The notes under the pieces: model-generated
Databases searched by the model: none
Told to the model about the DNA's origin: nothing
What the model saw: the letters and a program-made list of their open reading frames with translations, nothing else
Origin: JAAURS01 sp044923475
GTDB lineage: Bacteria > Cyanobacteriota > Cyanobacteriia > Thermosynechococcales > Thermosynechococcaceae
Length of the DNA stretch: 64,000 bases
Assembly: GCF_044923475.1 (NCBI RefSeq)
Contig: NZ_CP137338.1
Location: 620,001-684,000, forward strand
Direction: 5' to 3'
Part shown: positions 62,426 through 64,000 of the stretch, in pieces
Position numbering within the stretch: position 1 is the first letter of the stretch
Layout of the letters: every line of letters begins with the position of its first letter
Program-made: the position numbers and the translations under genes

Positions 62426-63187
62426 CTACTGCACTACATACCCACCATCGACCATCAATGTTGCACCTGTTGTGAACGATGCCAGGTCAGATGATAAAAA
62501 CAGGACTGCATTGGCAACTTCAAGTGGTGTTCCAATTCGTCCGATCGGGTGAAGTCCTGCCATGTAAGCTTTGGTTTCATCCTGCCCACCTGTCGCTGCT
62601 TCAAACATCTCTGTTTCGATTACTGCTGGTGCAACGACATTGATGCGAATCCCCGCTTTGGCATATTGGAGTGCAGCAGCTTTTGTTAAGCCTATTACTG
62701 CACTTTTACTCGCGGTGTAGAGGGGGAAGGTAGGAACTGCAACGACTCCATTCGCAGATGCCGTATTGACAATCGAACCACTTCCCTGTTTCAACATCTG
62801 AGCGATTTCATATTTCATCGACAACCAAATGCCTTTGATATTGACATTCATCGTGCGATCGTATTCCGCTTCTGTTTGCTCAATTAACGAGGAATTTTCG
62901 CCGATAGTTCCTGCATTGTTAGAAGCAATATCTAACCGACCAAAAACGCCAACCGCTTTATCAACCATTGCTTTCACATCGGCTTCTTGCGTGACATCTG
63001 CTTGCACAAAAATCGCCTCTCCGCCAGCGTTCTGAATCAATCGAACCGTTTCTTTACCTTCATCCATTCGACGACCCACCACCACCACCTTGGCTTGTTG
63101 TTGGGCATAAGCGATCGCCGTTGCACGACCAATTCCTGAAGTTCCGCCAGTGACAAGCGCAACTTTACCTGAGAGTTGTTGTGACAT
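62426..63187 (-). CDS. short-chain dehydrogenase/reductase, intact parental copy
   Basis: A 253-residue classical SDR. It has VTGGTSGIGRATAIAYAQQQ, ASNNAGTIGEN, NTASANG and YTASKSAVIG (YxxxK), then IGRIGTPLEVANAVLFLSSDLASF and the terminal DGGYVVQ. Two nearby remnants derive from a paralogue of this gene. Substrate unknown. Confidence 0.94.
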   Translation of the reverse strand: MSQQLSGKVALVTGGTSGIGRATAIAYAQQQAKVVVVGRRMDEGKETVRLIQNAGGEAIFVQADVTQEADVKAMVDKAVGVFGRLDIASNNAGTIGENSSLIEQTEAEYDRTMNVNIKGIWLSMKYEIAQMLKQGSGSIVNTASANGVVAVPTFPLYTASKSAVIGLTKAAALQYAKAGIRINVVAPAVIETEMFEAATGGQDETKAYMAGLHPIGRIGTPLEVANAVLFLSSDLASFTTGATLMVDGGYVVQ

Positions 63188-63338
63188 AGTGTTTTACTGG
63201 GTATGTGACTACTAATGCGATCGTCAAATCGGCAATTTACTTGCCAATAAGCCCGCGAATCGCTTCGCCTTGATGACAAATGTCGGGCCGGTCGAGTGCA
63301 GTGTCGGGTTATCCCGCCGCCCGCTCCGCCTGATGCAT

Positions 63339-63731
63339 TCAGCCTGGAATACGGGCGATAACCTTGATCTCGAAGTCGAACCCCCCGAGCCAGTTGACGC
63401 CGATCGCCGTCCAATTTGGATAAGGCGCTTCCGGGAAAACTTCGCTTTTAACGGTCATGACCGTGCCGAACTGATTCTCGGGATCGGTATGAAAGGTCGT
63501 CACGTCGACGATATCGTCAAGCCCGCATCCACCCGCTTGCAGGGTCGCCTCGAGATTGGAGAATGCCAGGCGGACCTGAGCCTCAAAGTCCGGCTCGGGC
63601 GAGCCATCGCTGCGACTGCCGACCTGACCGGACACGAACAGGAGGTCACCTGATCTGATCGCTGCGGAATAGGTCTGTGACGTGTAGAGGTCATGCCGAC
63701 CGGCGGGGAAAACGGCGTCACGCTGGGTCAT
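63339..63731 (-). CDS. RidA family protein
   Basis: A 130-residue RidA/YjgF-type protein. AGGAG nine bases before ATG 63731 fixes the start. Features: YSAAIRSGDLLFVSGQVG, LAFSNLEATLQAGGCGLDDIVDVTTFH, PNWTAIGVNWLGGFDFEIKVIARI. The usual imine-site Arg is replaced (FEIKV instead of EIEA or similar), so activity may differ. Base use is GC-rich and unlike its neighbours, suggesting transfer. It follows the N-terminal SDR remnant. Confidence 0.88.
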   Translation of the reverse strand: MTQRDAVFPAGRHDLYTSQTYSAAIRSGDLLFVSGQVGSRSDGSPEPDFEAQVRLAFSNLEATLQAGGCGLDDIVDVTTFHTDPENQFGTVMTVKSEVFPEAPYPNWTAIGVNWLGGFDFEIKVIARIPG

Positions 63732-63775
63732 ATGGAATGCTCCTGTTGTGGGTTGCTGGAAAGCGGTGTTCGGTT

Positions 63776-63925
63776 TTTGCATTCTTTACAGTTTCTTCAC
63801 CTTCATCAATTCGACGACCCACCACCACCTTTGCTTGTTGTTGAGCATAAGCGATCGCGGTAGCTCTGCCAATTCCTGAAGTTCCATCAGTGACTAACGC
63901 CACTTTATCCTGAAGTATTATTCTA
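63776..63925 (-). pseudogene. N-terminal remnant of an SDR gene
   Basis: The encoded QDKVALVTDGTSGIGRATAI and AYAQQQAKVVV-GRRIDEG parallel the N-terminus of the intact SDR at 62426-63187. Three signs of decay are seen. The start codon position holds ATA after an AGGAG site, Gly is replaced by Asp in the TGxxxGIG motif, and homology stops after about 45 residues. The reading frame runs open to the window edge, so the true 5' context lies outside. Confidence 0.8.
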
Positions 63926-64000
63926 TTTCTCCTAAAATCTAAGTCCGGTTGTTCTCTCTTGAAATCGGTTTTGATGACGAAAGCCTTTAATTCGGCAATC

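Overview
The window is cyanobacterial chromosome. The evidence is the very frequent HIP1 octamer GCGATCGC, the order purC-bamA-lpxC-fabZ-lpxA-lpxB, a threonyl-tRNA synthetase without TGS domain, a ferredoxin-thioredoxin reductase variable chain (ftrV), menE for phylloquinone, a Ycf36/CGLD27-type membrane protein, XisH/XisI, an RRM-type Rbp followed by rpsU, and a PatA-like regulator. No rRNA, CRISPR array, phage or plasmid backbone was seen. A filamentous or Leptolyngbya-like lineage is plausible, but the species cannot be named from this.

Layout. 1-6.9 kb: coiled-coil protein, glmS, a Uma2-type nuclease, mnmG, bioB. 7.1-11.4 kb is an accessory block: a LuxR-type gene inactivated twice (IS1-family insertion with 9-bp target duplication, plus a one-base frameshift), a small orphan ORF, a two-gene cassette that looks like Tse2 toxin plus Tsi2-like small helical partner bracketed by two 99-bp direct repeats, and a DUF433/DUF5615 toxin-antitoxin pair. 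The block ends near tRNA-Ser(CGA). 11.9-15.1 kb: thrS, a Sua5/YrdC protein, DUF4359, tRNA-His with a strong terminator. 15.2-17.4 kb: xisH-xisI and IS4-like copy 1. 17.5-31.8 kb: tldD-pmbA, coaE, a 1240-residue GAF-PAS-PAS-GGDEF-(degenerate EAL)-FHA-pseudoreceiver protein, then the lipid A/outer-membrane operon with purC. IS4-like copy 2, inverted and almost identical to copy 1, sits at 32.2-33.5 kb.

33.5-55.4 kb is mostly housekeeping: trmD, an L,D-transpeptidase, maf, two half-size UPF0016 transporters, rbp-rpsU, rsmE, Ycf36, asparaginase, pentapeptide protein, PatA-like regulator, serS, tpiA, an SLC13-type transporter, inositol monophosphatase, SPFH/NfeD pair, ftrV, YdcF, menE.

55.6-64 kb holds minus-strand genes for small redox and detoxification enzymes: azoreductase, two RidA proteins, two NTF2-like proteins, a quinol-monooxygenase-like ABM protein, three SDRs, a CPBP protease, a DJ-1/PfpI protein and an Asp/Arg-rich exported protein. 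It shows recent rearrangement: an N-terminal and a C-terminal SDR remnant lie about 3.4 kb apart, a 67-bp palindromic dispersed repeat is present, and a 39-bp element recurs about 110 bp upstream of two start codons.

The most interesting items are the Tse2/Tsi2-like cassette with flanking direct repeats, the multi-domain signalling protein with decayed EAL and receiver domains, the broken SDR genes in the detoxification island, and the inverted IS pair around the lipid A genes.
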